A DNA stretch of 17,929 nt, taken from contig JBJHCE010000056.1 in NCBI GenBank assembly GCA_050485865.1, positions 1-17,929 on the forward strand, written 5' to 3'. Origin of the DNA: SKNW01 sp050485865. Lineage in GTDB: Bacteria; Gemmatimonadota; Gemmatimonadetes; Longimicrobiales; Gaopeijiaceae. Position numbers and translations under genes: made by a program. A model generated the notes under the pieces. The model searched no databases. It was not told where the DNA came from and worked only from the letters and a program-made list of their open reading frames with translations. Positions 7,671 to 15,242 of this stretch are shown in pieces. The stretch's first letter is position 1. Every line of letters starts with the position of its first letter.

Positions 7671-9722
7671 ATGAAGGCCGCACACCCGAACGTCCGACAG
7701 ACCCGAGCCCGCGGGGCCGCGGTCGTCCTCGCCGTCCTTCTCCTGGTCCTCCTCGGATCCTTCTTCCGGGCCCAGGTGGTCCGCGGCACGGCGTGGGCGC
7801 TCCAGTCAGACTCGAACCGCCTCCGGGTGCTCCCGGTCCCGGCTCCCCGGGGAACGATCTTCGACCGCTACGGCGAGGTCATTGCCGACAACGTCCCCTC
7901 GTACTCCCTTTCCCTCCTCCCGGCCCCGGTGGACTCGGTGGCGGCGCTCCTTGGCCGCCTCCAGCCCGTCCTCGCGCTTTCGGACGAGCGGATCGAGACC
8001 CTGGTCGAGAACTTCCGGGGAAACCGGCGCCAGCCCCTCCTCGTCCGGATGAACCTTTCCGACACGGAGCTCGCAGTCCTGGAAGAGCTCCGGGGGGACT
8101 TTCCCGGGGTCTTCCTGGAGATGCGACCGCGGCGCCGCTATATCGGGGGCGAGGCCCTGGGGCACGTCCTCGGATACGTGGGCGAGGTCTCCGCCGCCGA
8201 ACTCGAATCTCCCCGCTTCCAGGGGTACGAGCGCGGCATGATCGTGGGGAAGGACGGCATCGAGCGACAGTACGAGCACGACCTCCAGGGTTCCCACGGC
8301 ATCCGCTACGCCGAGGTGGATGCGGTGGGGCGGATCGTGGGCTCCTTCCAGGGGCAGGCGGCGCGCCCGGCCCTCCCCGGCGAGGACATCCACCTGCACC
8401 TGGACCTGGAGCTCCAGCGCTACATCCACCAGATCTTCCCCGAGGGGATGCGGGGGGCCGTGGTGGCCCTGAACGTGGAAGACGGAGGGGTCCTCGCCCT
8501 CTACTCGGCCCCCTCCTTCGACCCCGGCGACTTCGTCGGCGGGATCTCGAGGGACCGGTGGCAGGCGCTGAACGACGATCCGGACGAGCCCCTCTACAAC
8601 CGGGCGGTCCTCGGGCGCTACCCCCCGGCCTCCACCTGGAAGCTCGCCTCCGCCGCCATTGCGCTCGAGGTCGGGGCCATCCGCCCCGACGAGCGCATGC
8701 CCGTCCCCTGCCTTGGCGCCTACACCTTCGAGGGGCGGACCGCCCGGTGCCACCGCCCCGAGGGGCACGGCTTCCAGACGCTGGCCGGCGCCATTGCCAC
8801 CTCCTGCAACGTGTACTTCTACCAGATGGGAATCCGGGTGGGGCTCGATCGCCTGGTGGAGGAGGGGCACCGCCTGGGCTTCGGGGATCGCTGCGGGATC
8901 GACCTTCCCCGGGAAATTGACGGGGTCTTCCCCGAGAGCCGTGACTTCTGGCAGCGCCGGTTCGGCTACCGGGCCGCCGAAAACGAAGTCATGACCATTG
9001 CCATCGGCCACGGCCCGAACGACCAGACCCCCCTCCGCATGGCCCAGTTCTACCTGGCGCTGGCCCGGGAGGGCGACGCACCGGCACCCCGCCTCCTCCG
9101 GGACGCATCGGCGGCCATCGAGCCGGACTGGGCCATGGATCTCTCGCCCGAGAGCCTCGAGGCCCTTCGCGACGGCCTCCGGGCGGTGACCCGCCCCGGG
9201 GGAACGGCCTTTCTCCGCGCCGCCCTCGAGCACTGGGACATCATCGGAAAGACCGGCACAGCCCGGGTCTTCGCGCACCAGCCCGCCCACGCCTGGTTCG
9301 TGGGGATGGCCGGGCCCTGGGGTCGGGGGTCCGAGATCGTCATAGCCGTCATCGTGGAGGAGGGGGAGTCGGGGAGCGCCGCAGCCGCCCCCATCGCGGC
9401 CAAGGCCGTGGACTTTCACCTCCGGCGCAAGTACGGGATCCCCGTCGACACGATCCAGACCCTCTTCGAGCACAACGTGGCCGGGATCCCCGCCCCCTGG
9501 GCCTGGAACCGCGACGCCCTCCCCCTCCTTCCGCTCCCCGAAGCCACGGGCGAGGAGCCGGAGGCCCCCTTCGATCCGGCGCTCCTCCAGGGCCCGCGCC
9601 CCCTCCAGCCGACCCCTCGGCCCGTACCGGTGCCCCCGGGCGGAGACCCCGGGACAGGGGGCGGCGGAGGCGGCCCCGCCGCGGTGCCCCCCCCGTCCGC
9701 ATCCCCCCCGCGGACGCGCTGA
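7671..9722 (+). CDS. mrdA: Penicillin-binding protein 2, elongation-specific peptidoglycan transpeptidase
   Basis: PBP2 cross-links new glycan strands made by RodA during lateral wall growth. In the 683 residues there is an N-terminal membrane anchor at about 15-33, then a pedestal domain starting PAPRGTIFDRYGEVIADN (about 58). The transpeptidase domain has the three active-site motifs: STWK with nucleophile S321, SCN at 378-380 and KTG at 527-529. ATG 7671 follows a good GAGGGGAG ribosome binding site (7660-7667), 14 bases after mreD. Near the active site, C347, C360, H361, H366 and C379 form a cluster resembling the metal site described in some PBP2s. The last ~70 residues are a Pro/Gly-rich tail without a recognisable fold. 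rodA follows after 12 bases. Confidence 0.96.
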   Translation: MKAAHPNVRQTRARGAAVVLAVLLLVLLGSFFRAQVVRGTAWALQSDSNRLRVLPVPAPRGTIFDRYGEVIADNVPSYSLSLLPAPVDSVAALLGRLQPVLALSDERIETLVENFRGNRRQPLLVRMNLSDTELAVLEELRGDFPGVFLEMRPRRRYIGGEALGHVLGYVGEVSAAELESPRFQGYERGMIVGKDGIERQYEHDLQGSHGIRYAEVDAVGRIVGSFQGQAARPALPGEDIHLHLDLELQRYIHQIFPEGMRGAVVALNVEDGGVLALYSAPSFDPGDFVGGISRDRWQALNDDPDEPLYNRAVLGRYPPASTWKLASAAIALEVGAIRPDERMPVPCLGAYTFEGRTARCHRPEGHGFQTLAGAIATSCNVYFYQMGIRVGLDRLVEEGHRLGFGDRCGIDLPREIDGVFPESRDFWQRRFGYRAAENEVMTIAIGHGPNDQTPLRMAQFYLALAREGDAPAPRLLRDASAAIEPDWAMDLSPESLEALRDGLRAVTRPGGTAFLRAALEHWDIIGKTGTARVFAHQPAHAWFVGMAGPWGRGSEIVIAVIVEEGESGSAAAAPIAAKAVDFHLRRKYGIPVDTIQTLFEHNVAGIPAPWAWNRDALPLLPLPEATGEEPEAPFDPALLQGPRPLQPTPRPVPVPPGGDPGTGGGGGGPAAVPPPSASPPRTR

Positions 9723-9734
9723 GTTTCGCCCCCG

Positions 9735-10967
9735 ATGACCCTTCTGCGCCGCTGGGCCGGCGACGTACCCCTCGTCTCCGTCGCCCTCGCCCTTTCCCTC
9801 TTCGGGATCGCGATGATCTACTCCGCCGGGGTGCTGAACGTCCCGAGTCCGGTGGTGGAGCACGCGTGGCGGCGGCAGCTCGCCTGGCTCGGGGTGGCGC
9901 TCGTGGGGTTCACGATCGTGACCCGGGTGCCGGCGCGGTGGATCGAGTGGGGGGCGCTCCCGGCGTACCTCTTCGGGTTCGTGGTCCTCGTGGCGGCGCT
10001 CGCCGTGGGAACCGGGGCGGGGCCCGCCGAGAGCGTGGGGCGGTGGATCGTGATCGGCCCCCTCCGCTTCCAGCCCTCGGAGGTGGCAAAAGTCGCGGCG
10101 ATTCTCGGACTCGCCCGCTTCCTGGCCTCGCGGGAAGGGGCGCCGGGGACCCTGAAGGAGCTCGTGGCCCCCTCGGCGGTGGTGGGGATTCCCCTGGCCC
10201 TCGTGGTCCTCCAGCCCGACCTGGGAACGGCGCTCGCCTTCGTGGGAATCCTCTTCGCGGTCCTCTACTGGGCCGGAACGCCGCCCCTGTACCTCCTCCT
10301 CCTCGCGAGTCCGGGGCTCGCCCTCATCCTCTCCTTCGACACCAGGGTCTGGTCGGCGTACTTCATTGCGCTCATCGTGGCGGTCTACCTCCTTCGCTTC
10401 CGTCTGTACCTGGTCGAATCCGCTGCGGTGCTCCTGGCGAACCTGGCGGCGGGGACGATCGCGCTTCCGGTCTGGAACTCCCTCGCCGACTACCAGAAGA
10501 ACCGGCTCCTGGTCTTCCTGGACCCGGGGATGGACCCCCGGGGGGCCGGGTGGAACCTGATCCAGTCGAAGGTGGCCATCGGAAGCGGGGGGCTCTTCGG
10601 AAAGGGATTCACGCAGGGGACCCAGAAGCGGCTGGACTTCCTTCCGGAGCAGCACACGGACTTCATCTTCAGCGTGGTGGGCGAGGAGCTCGGTTTCGTC
10701 GGGGTGGCCGGGGTGGTCCTCGTCTTCGGATTTCTCCTCCTACGCCTGGTGCAGCTCGCCGAGCGCACCGCGGATCCCTTTGCCGGCATGGTGCTGTTCG
10801 GTATCTTCGGGACCTGGCTCGTCCACATTTTCGTGAACGTGGGCATGACCGTCGGTATCGTTCCCATTACGGGGATCCCGCTTCCGTTCCTGAGCTACGG
10901 CGGGACCTTTCTCGTGACCTGCTGGGCCCTCACCGGCCTCGCGGTCCGCATGTCCCGGGAGGAATGA
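9735..10967 (+). CDS. rodA: SEDS peptidoglycan glycosyltransferase RodA
   Basis: RodA polymerises lipid II into glycan strands and works as a pair with PBP2. The 410 residues contain about ten hydrophobic segments and clear SEDS motifs: GRWIVIGPLRFQPSEVAK at about 102-119; LQPDLGTAL at 159-167; GGLFGKGFTQGTQKRLDFLP; EQHTDFIFSVVGEELGF at about 305-321, with the likely catalytic Asp at D309; and GIPLPFLSYGGT at 380-391. RodA rather than FtsW is indicated by its place next to mrdA in the mre operon. The start is ATG 9735, and only a weak ribosome binding site is visible. Confidence 0.96.
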   Translation: MTLLRRWAGDVPLVSVALALSLFGIAMIYSAGVLNVPSPVVEHAWRRQLAWLGVALVGFTIVTRVPARWIEWGALPAYLFGFVVLVAALAVGTGAGPAESVGRWIVIGPLRFQPSEVAKVAAILGLARFLASREGAPGTLKELVAPSAVVGIPLALVVLQPDLGTALAFVGILFAVLYWAGTPPLYLLLLASPGLALILSFDTRVWSAYFIALIVAVYLLRFRLYLVESAAVLLANLAAGTIALPVWNSLADYQKNRLLVFLDPGMDPRGAGWNLIQSKVAIGSGGLFGKGFTQGTQKRLDFLPEQHTDFIFSVVGEELGFVGVAGVVLVFGFLLLRLVQLAERTADPFAGMVLFGIFGTWLVHIFVNVGMTVGIVPITGIPLPFLSYGGTFLVTCWALTGLAVRMSREE

Positions 10968-10986
10968 CCCGGGAGGAGCAACCCGC

Positions 10987-11850
10987 ATGGCGTGGTTCCG
11001 GAAACCCAAGAAGCCCCTCACTTCCGAAGACCGGCGGGACCTCCCCTCCGACGTCTTCGACAAGTGCAACGGGTGCGGCGAGATCCTCTACCGCGAGAAG
11101 CTCGCCCAGAACGACCACGTCTGCCCCCGCTGCGGGCACCACTTCCGGGTGGGGGCCGAGGTCTACCTCCGCCTCCTGGCCGACGAGGGGAGCTTCCAGG
11201 AGACGGAAGCCGCGCTCCGGAGCGCGGACCCGCTGGGGTTCACCGATCTCAAGCCCTACACGGACCGGCTCCGGGCGGCGGAGACCAAGACCGGCCGGGG
11301 CGATGCCGTGATCACGGGCCGCGCCACCCTCGACGGCATGGGGATCGCCCTCGGCGTCATGGACTTCGCCTTCATCGGGGGCTCCATGGGCTCGGTGGTC
11401 GGCGAGAAGATCGCCCGCCTGGGGCGCCTTGCCCTCGAGGAGGAGCGTCCCCTCATTCTCGTTTCCGCTTCCGGGGGTGCACGGATGATGGAGGGGATCT
11501 ACTCCCTCATGCAGATGGCCAAGACCTCGGCCGTGCTGGCTCGCCTCCACGAGGCCGGGATCCCCTTCGTCTCGATCCTCACCCACCCCACCACCGGGGG
11601 GGTCACCGCCTCCTTCGCCATGCTCGGCGACCTGAACCTGGCCGAGCCCGGGGCCCTCGTGGGCTTCGCGGGCCCCCGGGTCATCGAGGAGACGATCAAG
11701 CAGGAGCTCCCAGACGATTTCCAGACCGCCGAGTTCCTTCTCGAGCACGGCATGGTGGACCGGGTCGTGGACCGCCGGCACCTCCGCGACGAGCTGTCCC
11801 GGCTCCTCCGCCACCTCTTCGTCCACGACGGACCGGGGTTCCAGGGGTGA
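10987..11850 (+). CDS. accD: Acetyl-CoA carboxylase carboxyltransferase subunit beta
   Basis: AccD with AccA transfers the carboxyl group from biotin to acetyl-CoA, giving malonyl-CoA for fatty-acid synthesis. The 287 residues include the N-terminal zinc ribbon with four cysteines at C27, C30, C46 and C49, the same positions as in E. coli AccD. The crotonase-like carboxyltransferase core follows, with PLILVSASGGARMMEG and HPTTGGVTASFAMLGD. The C-terminal stretch GFAGPRVIEETIKQ is also diagnostic. ATG 10987 follows GGGAGGA at 10970-10976, which sets the start. The gene sits 19 bases after rodA and its TGA overlaps the folC GTG, so wall, lipid and folate genes appear to be linked. Confidence 0.97.
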   Translation: MAWFRKPKKPLTSEDRRDLPSDVFDKCNGCGEILYREKLAQNDHVCPRCGHHFRVGAEVYLRLLADEGSFQETEAALRSADPLGFTDLKPYTDRLRAAETKTGRGDAVITGRATLDGMGIALGVMDFAFIGGSMGSVVGEKIARLGRLALEEERPLILVSASGGARMMEGIYSLMQMAKTSAVLARLHEAGIPFVSILTHPTTGGVTASFAMLGDLNLAEPGALVGFAGPRVIEETIKQELPDDFQTAEFLLEHGMVDRVVDRRHLRDELSRLLRHLFVHDGPGFQG

Positions 11851-13220
11851 GTCCCCCGGGTCCCGGCCCCTCCGGGAACGCCGGCTGGTACGGGCCGCCG
11901 ACGGACGATCCGCTGGCGGCCCGACTCTTTCCCCCGCTTCCGGGACGGGTCCTCTGGGGGCTCGACCGGATCCAGCGCATCATGGCGGCGGTGGGAAGCC
12001 CCCACCGGGCCTACCCCTCCCTCGTGGTGGGGGGCACGAACGGAAAGGGTTCGGTGGCCACCGTCTGGGCCCGGATCCTGGAGGAGGCCGGGCTCCGGGT
12101 GGGGCTCTACACCTCCCCGCACCTCCGCCGCTTCGACGAGCGGATCCAGGTGGACGGCGAACCCCTCCCGGAGTTCTTCCTGGAAGAGGTGGCCGAGGAG
12201 CTCCGCTCGCCGGTGGTGAAGCGCCAGCCCTCCTTCTTCGAGGCCACGACGGCGCTCGCCCTCACCGCCTTCGCCCGGGCCGAGGTGGACGTGGCGGTGC
12301 TGGAGGTGGGACTCGGGGGGCGCCTCGACGCGGTGAACGTGGTGGACCCGATCCTGACCGCGGTCACGAACGTGGGGCTCGAGCACGCCGAGCTCCTGGG
12401 GGGGACCCACGCCGCCATCGCCCGTGAAAAGGCGGGAATCTTCCGCCCCGGGGTCCCCGCCTTCACCGCCGCCACGAACCCCGAGGCCCTCCGCGTCCTC
12501 GCCGAGCATGCGGCGGAGCTGGGGCTCCCCCTGGCCCGGGTGTCTCCCGCCCCCGGCTCGAGCACCCTGGCCGGCCCCCGCCCCGGCACGACCCTCGGGC
12601 TTCGCACCCGCACCTGGGGCGACCTCGCGCTCCACACCCCCCTCCTGGGCGCCCACCAGCGCTCGAACGTGGCCCTCGCGGTCCGCGCCCTCGAAGGGCT
12701 CCCCCCCCGCCTCATCCCCCCGCGCCGCGCCGTGGTGGACGGGGTGGCCCGGAGCCGCGTGCCCGGGCGCATGCAGGTGGAGGCCGACGGCCCCCGCACC
12801 CTCGTCTTCGACGTGGCCCACAACCCCGACGGGATGCGCGTCCTCGCCGCGACGCTGGCCGAGCTCTCCGCACCCGGACCCCGTGTCGCGGTGGTGGGAA
12901 TCCTTTCGGACAAACCGGTGGAGGAGATGCTCGGCGTGCTGGCCCCCGCGGTGGACCGGGTCCTCCTCACCCTCCCCCCCGGCGCGCCCGCCGGGCGGCG
13001 GTGGGACCCTGAAGCGGTGGCCCGGGCCGCACGCGACCAGGAGGCCGGGGAGGGTGACCCCACCACCCTCCCCTCCCCGCCCGCCTTCGAGGCGGTGCCC
13101 GAGCTTTCCCGTGCCCTCGACCGGGCCCGGGAACTCACCCCCGACGGGGGTACCGTGGTCGTGACCGGCTCGTTCTATACCGTGGGGGCGGCGCTCGGTC
13201 ACCCCCAGGGCGTTTCGTGA
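11847..13220 (+). CDS. folC: Folylpolyglutamate synthase / dihydrofolate synthase
   Basis: FolC adds glutamate to folates (and often to dihydropteroate) using ATP; it belongs to the Mur ligase superfamily. The GTG at 11847 overlaps the accD stop (GTGA) and gives 457 residues, slightly longer than the usual ~430 because of a Pro/Gly-rich N-terminus. Visible motifs: P-loop GGTNGKGSVA at about 62-71; FEATTALAL at 131-139; LEVGLGGRLDAVNV at 152-165; TNVGLEHAELLGGT; REKAGIFR, with the lysine expected to be carbamylated; HNPDG at 325-329; VGILSDKP; and C-terminal VVVTGSFYTVG. accD-folC adjacency is common in bacteria. The open frame extends upstream through accD, but that part is a shadow. Confidence 0.95.
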   Translation: MSPPGPGPSGNAGWYGPPTDDPLAARLFPPLPGRVLWGLDRIQRIMAAVGSPHRAYPSLVVGGTNGKGSVATVWARILEEAGLRVGLYTSPHLRRFDERIQVDGEPLPEFFLEEVAEELRSPVVKRQPSFFEATTALALTAFARAEVDVAVLEVGLGGRLDAVNVVDPILTAVTNVGLEHAELLGGTHAAIAREKAGIFRPGVPAFTAATNPEALRVLAEHAAELGLPLARVSPAPGSSTLAGPRPGTTLGLRTRTWGDLALHTPLLGAHQRSNVALAVRALEGLPPRLIPPRRAVVDGVARSRVPGRMQVEADGPRTLVFDVAHNPDGMRVLAATLAELSAPGPRVAVVGILSDKPVEEMLGVLAPAVDRVLLTLPPGAPAGRRWDPEAVARAARDQEAGEGDPTTLPSPPAFEAVPELSRALDRARELTPDGGTVVVTGSFYTVGAALGHPQGVS

Positions 13221-13498
13221 AGGCGGGCCCAGGGGGCGACGGTTACTCCGGTGCGTGCCTTGACATTGTCAAGTCAGGGCCGGGACGGGCTGCGGCGATC
13301 CTTGACAATGTCAAGGATGGTCCGGGGGGCGCTGCGGATGCCTCGGCCGGCCCTCACGCGGGTCCCCTGGTTCTCACGCACAGGCCTCCCCGCGACCCAG
13401 CCCGGATCGTGCATGCGCTCGTGCGCTGGGTTGAGCAGCGAGGTGAGGCAGGCGCCTGGCCCATGCAGGACTACGAGGTGGACTTCCTTTCGCAGTGA
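13217..13498 (+). CDS. Doubtful 93-codon ORF coupled to folC
   Basis: A GTG at 13217 overlaps the folC stop in the same GTGA manner as mreD and folC, and opens a 93-codon frame. I do not recognise the protein. Residues 16-42 contain a two-copy 14-residue repeat (LDIVKSGPGRAA, LDNVKDGPGGAA) produced by the DNA repeat described separately. The end, from about 60 (RIVHALVRWVEQRGEAG), could form a helix. Counting by hand, about 25 of 93 third positions are A or T, far more than in folC, where nearly all are G or C. That argues against a conserved gene or points to a recent or decaying one. It may simply be intergenic DNA that stays open. Confidence 0.25.
   Translation: MKAGPGGDGYSGACLDIVKSGPGRAAAILDNVKDGPGGAADASAGPHAGPLVLTHRPPRDPARIVHALVRWVEQRGEAGAWPMQDYEVDFLSQ
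13259..13337. repeat. Two-copy 42-base-period direct repeat, each copy containing a CTTGACA-n-TGTCAAG palindrome
   Basis: The palindrome CTTGACA-n-TGTCAAG is perfect at 13259-13273 (centre T) and 13301-13315 (centre A). The second extends to ten-base arms at 13298-13318. The centres, 13266 and 13308, are 42 bases apart, which is four turns of the helix. Beyond the palindrome the copies stay alignable without gaps: 29 of 37 positions from 13259 to 13295 are identical 42 bases on, including a shared GCTGCGG end. The spacing suits two dimeric regulator sites on one DNA face, but no promoter is evident and the genes on both sides end here. Confidence 0.75.
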
Positions 13499-13523
13499 TC
13501 CCCGGAGGGCAAACCCCGAGCCG
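13338..13523. other. Remainder of the folC / permease convergent gap
   Basis: Both neighbouring genes end at this gap, so promoters are not expected. Apart from the end of the doubtful 93-codon ORF, I see no RNA gene and no clear T-tract terminator. A seven-pair hairpin (GGGACCC at 13542-13548, GGGTCCC at 13553-13559, loop CGGA) lies just to the right, inside the last codons of the permease. It may help end minus-strand transcription. Confidence 0.4.
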
Positions 13524-15242
13524 TCAGCGCCCCTCCTCTTCGGGACCCCGGAGGGTCCCCCAGACCTCGTGGGGTACGGGGATGCGGACGCGTTCGGCCG
13601 CATCCAGGTCCCAGTAGACCAGCCGGAGCTCGGCATCCGTTCCGAGTGGGCCATGGGACGCCGGAAGGAACACGTCATAGCCCCTGAGGGACGTGGTGAC
13701 CCCGGGGAGGATTCCGGCCCCGCCGCCCCCGAACCCGAACGAGCCGCGTCGATTCAGATGTCCGGGTGAGGTGGCTTCCCCGTCCACCACGAGTGCTTGG
13801 GACCAACTCTGGGCCGTGAAGGGGACACCGATTTGTACGAGCCCGACCGATCTCGCAACGGGCTCCGTGAGGGTCAGGGTCAGCCGGAGGGCGTGGGACG
13901 GAGGGCCGATCACGGAGAATGGTCCCGGCTCCGCACCCAAGGGGGCCTCCACCAGAAGCAGGCGTCCCCCGGGAAAGGCCCGGGCCACCCCTCCCCGCAG
14001 GGCGTCGTGGACCGGAACGGTGGGGAGGTCCAGGAGGGCCGACCGGAGGTCCCAGCCCAGGAGTTCGAGCCTGAGCTCGTCCGTGCGAAGCGCCTCCCAC
14101 TCCTCGGGCGAGAACTCCACGATCGGGTCGGAGTGCCGCCGTGTGTGAGGCTGCGGGCCGAGAGTCCCGGCCGTGGCGTCCCGGGGGCGGGAGGTCCAGC
14201 CCTCATTGACCCGGGTGACCTCGCCGCCGGGATGGGTCACCAGGCGGAACCCGAGGCCGAGGAACGAGCGGACCTCTCGGGCTTCGGGGTCCGGCCCCGA
14301 GAGCCTGAGCGCGACGGCTTGGGGCCGAGGGCGGGGCTGATCCGCCGCATCTCGCGGTGTACCCTGCGACAACCATTCGGCCGCCAGGACCCGGAAGGCG
14401 TCGCCCCGGACCGGGGGAGGGTACCGAGCATCCCAGGCCTCCGACTGGAAGGTGCGATCGGGTCCGCCGGGTTCCGCTGGCGAGGACACGTGAATCCCGG
14501 TGCCCAGACATCCCAGCACGAGGATTCCCGCGACCAGGCGGGCTCCCCACCCGGTCCAACCGCGGTGGTAGAGCACGACCAGGTAAAGGGCGGCGAGGAG
14601 CGCGCCGCCGGGTCCGAAGATGAGCGACCGCATTCCGTGAGGGACCGTGGGTCCCGCTGGAGCGGGGGCATCCATCCCTGCGGTCACTACGACAGTGTGG
14701 AGGGCGGCGATCCCGACGATCGTGGCGACGCTCCCGAAGACGAGGGCGGCAGCCCCGGCGAGCGAGGTCGTGGCGGCGCCGATCACGAGCCCGAGGGTGA
14801 CGCCCGCGCCTACCCCGAGTGCGCCCCGAACGACCCCCCGGAGAAGCCACGCCGGCTCCAGGTCCCAGAACTGGAGGGCCACCGCGTGCCCAAGGAGGGG
14901 GATTCCGCCCCCCACGACGAAGGCGACCGCGGCCTTGGCCGCGAGGAGTGCCAGGGGATCCAGGGGCAGGGTCGCCCAGTACGCCTCCTCCCGACGGGGC
15001 GGATCGCCCTGGACGAGCCAGGCCGCCAGCACGGCTGCCCCGAAGAAGAGAAGGAAGCCGGTTCCCGGAAGGAGCATGCCAACGCTCCGGGCCGCCCACT
15101 CGGCGCCCACGAGAACCACGACCACGGCTATCCAGCCGGCAGCGATCCACCGCGCGCGGCGCAGGTCTCGGCGGGCCAGGTGGAGAAACTGCCGGAACCC
15201 CCCCAGGGACGCCATGGGCTGATGCCTCGGTTCGGCGGTCAT
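13524..15242 (-). CDS. ABC-2-type permease with a large soluble C-terminal domain
   Basis: This 572-residue protein is the membrane partner of the ATPase encoded immediately upstream. Hydrophobic segments lie at about 32-50, 58-78, 98-124, 138-157, 160-186, 210-226 and 234-251. EEAYWATLPLDPLALLAAKA at about 85-104 resembles the cytoplasmic coupling region of ABC-2 exporters. Residues from about 255 to the end (some 315) are soluble, without further membrane segments, and I recognise no domain there. The substrate is unknown. The ATG at 15242 overlaps the ATPase stop (ATGA), giving translational coupling; Met10 is a possible later start. YtrA-controlled operons of this layout are known for cell-envelope stress and peptide-antibiotic response, but that role is inferred. 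Confidence 0.8.
   Translation of the reverse strand: MTAEPRHQPMASLGGFRQFLHLARRDLRRARWIAAGWIAVVVVLVGAEWAARSVGMLLPGTGFLLFFGAAVLAAWLVQGDPPRREEAYWATLPLDPLALLAAKAAVAFVVGGGIPLLGHAVALQFWDLEPAWLLRGVVRGALGVGAGVTLGLVIGAATTSLAGAAALVFGSVATIVGIAALHTVVVTAGMDAPAPAGPTVPHGMRSLIFGPGGALLAALYLVVLYHRGWTGWGARLVAGILVLGCLGTGIHVSSPAEPGGPDRTFQSEAWDARYPPPVRGDAFRVLAAEWLSQGTPRDAADQPRPRPQAVALRLSGPDPEAREVRSFLGLGFRLVTHPGGEVTRVNEGWTSRPRDATAGTLGPQPHTRRHSDPIVEFSPEEWEALRTDELRLELLGWDLRSALLDLPTVPVHDALRGGVARAFPGGRLLLVEAPLGAEPGPFSVIGPPSHALRLTLTLTEPVARSVGLVQIGVPFTAQSWSQALVVDGEATSPGHLNRRGSFGFGGGGAGILPGVTTSLRGYDVFLPASHGPLGTDAELRLVYWDLDAAERVRIPVPHEVWGTLRGPEEEGR

Noticed and set aside
7806..10655. 949-codon open frame on the minus strand opposite mrdA and rodA
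   Set aside because: It is a shadow of high GC3 coding on the other strand. The product is low-complexity Gly/Arg/Glu/His-rich with no recognisable motif, while the plus strand encodes clear PBP2 and RodA.
10992..13220. 742-codon frame that would fuse an upstream region to folC
   Set aside because: The upstream part overlaps accD in another frame and is low-complexity. The GTG at 11847 overlapping the accD stop is the proper start.
13260..13330. TTGACA in each palindrome as a -35 promoter element
   Set aside because: No -10-like hexamer lies 16-19 bases downstream on either strand for either copy; TTGACA is simply part of the palindrome arms.
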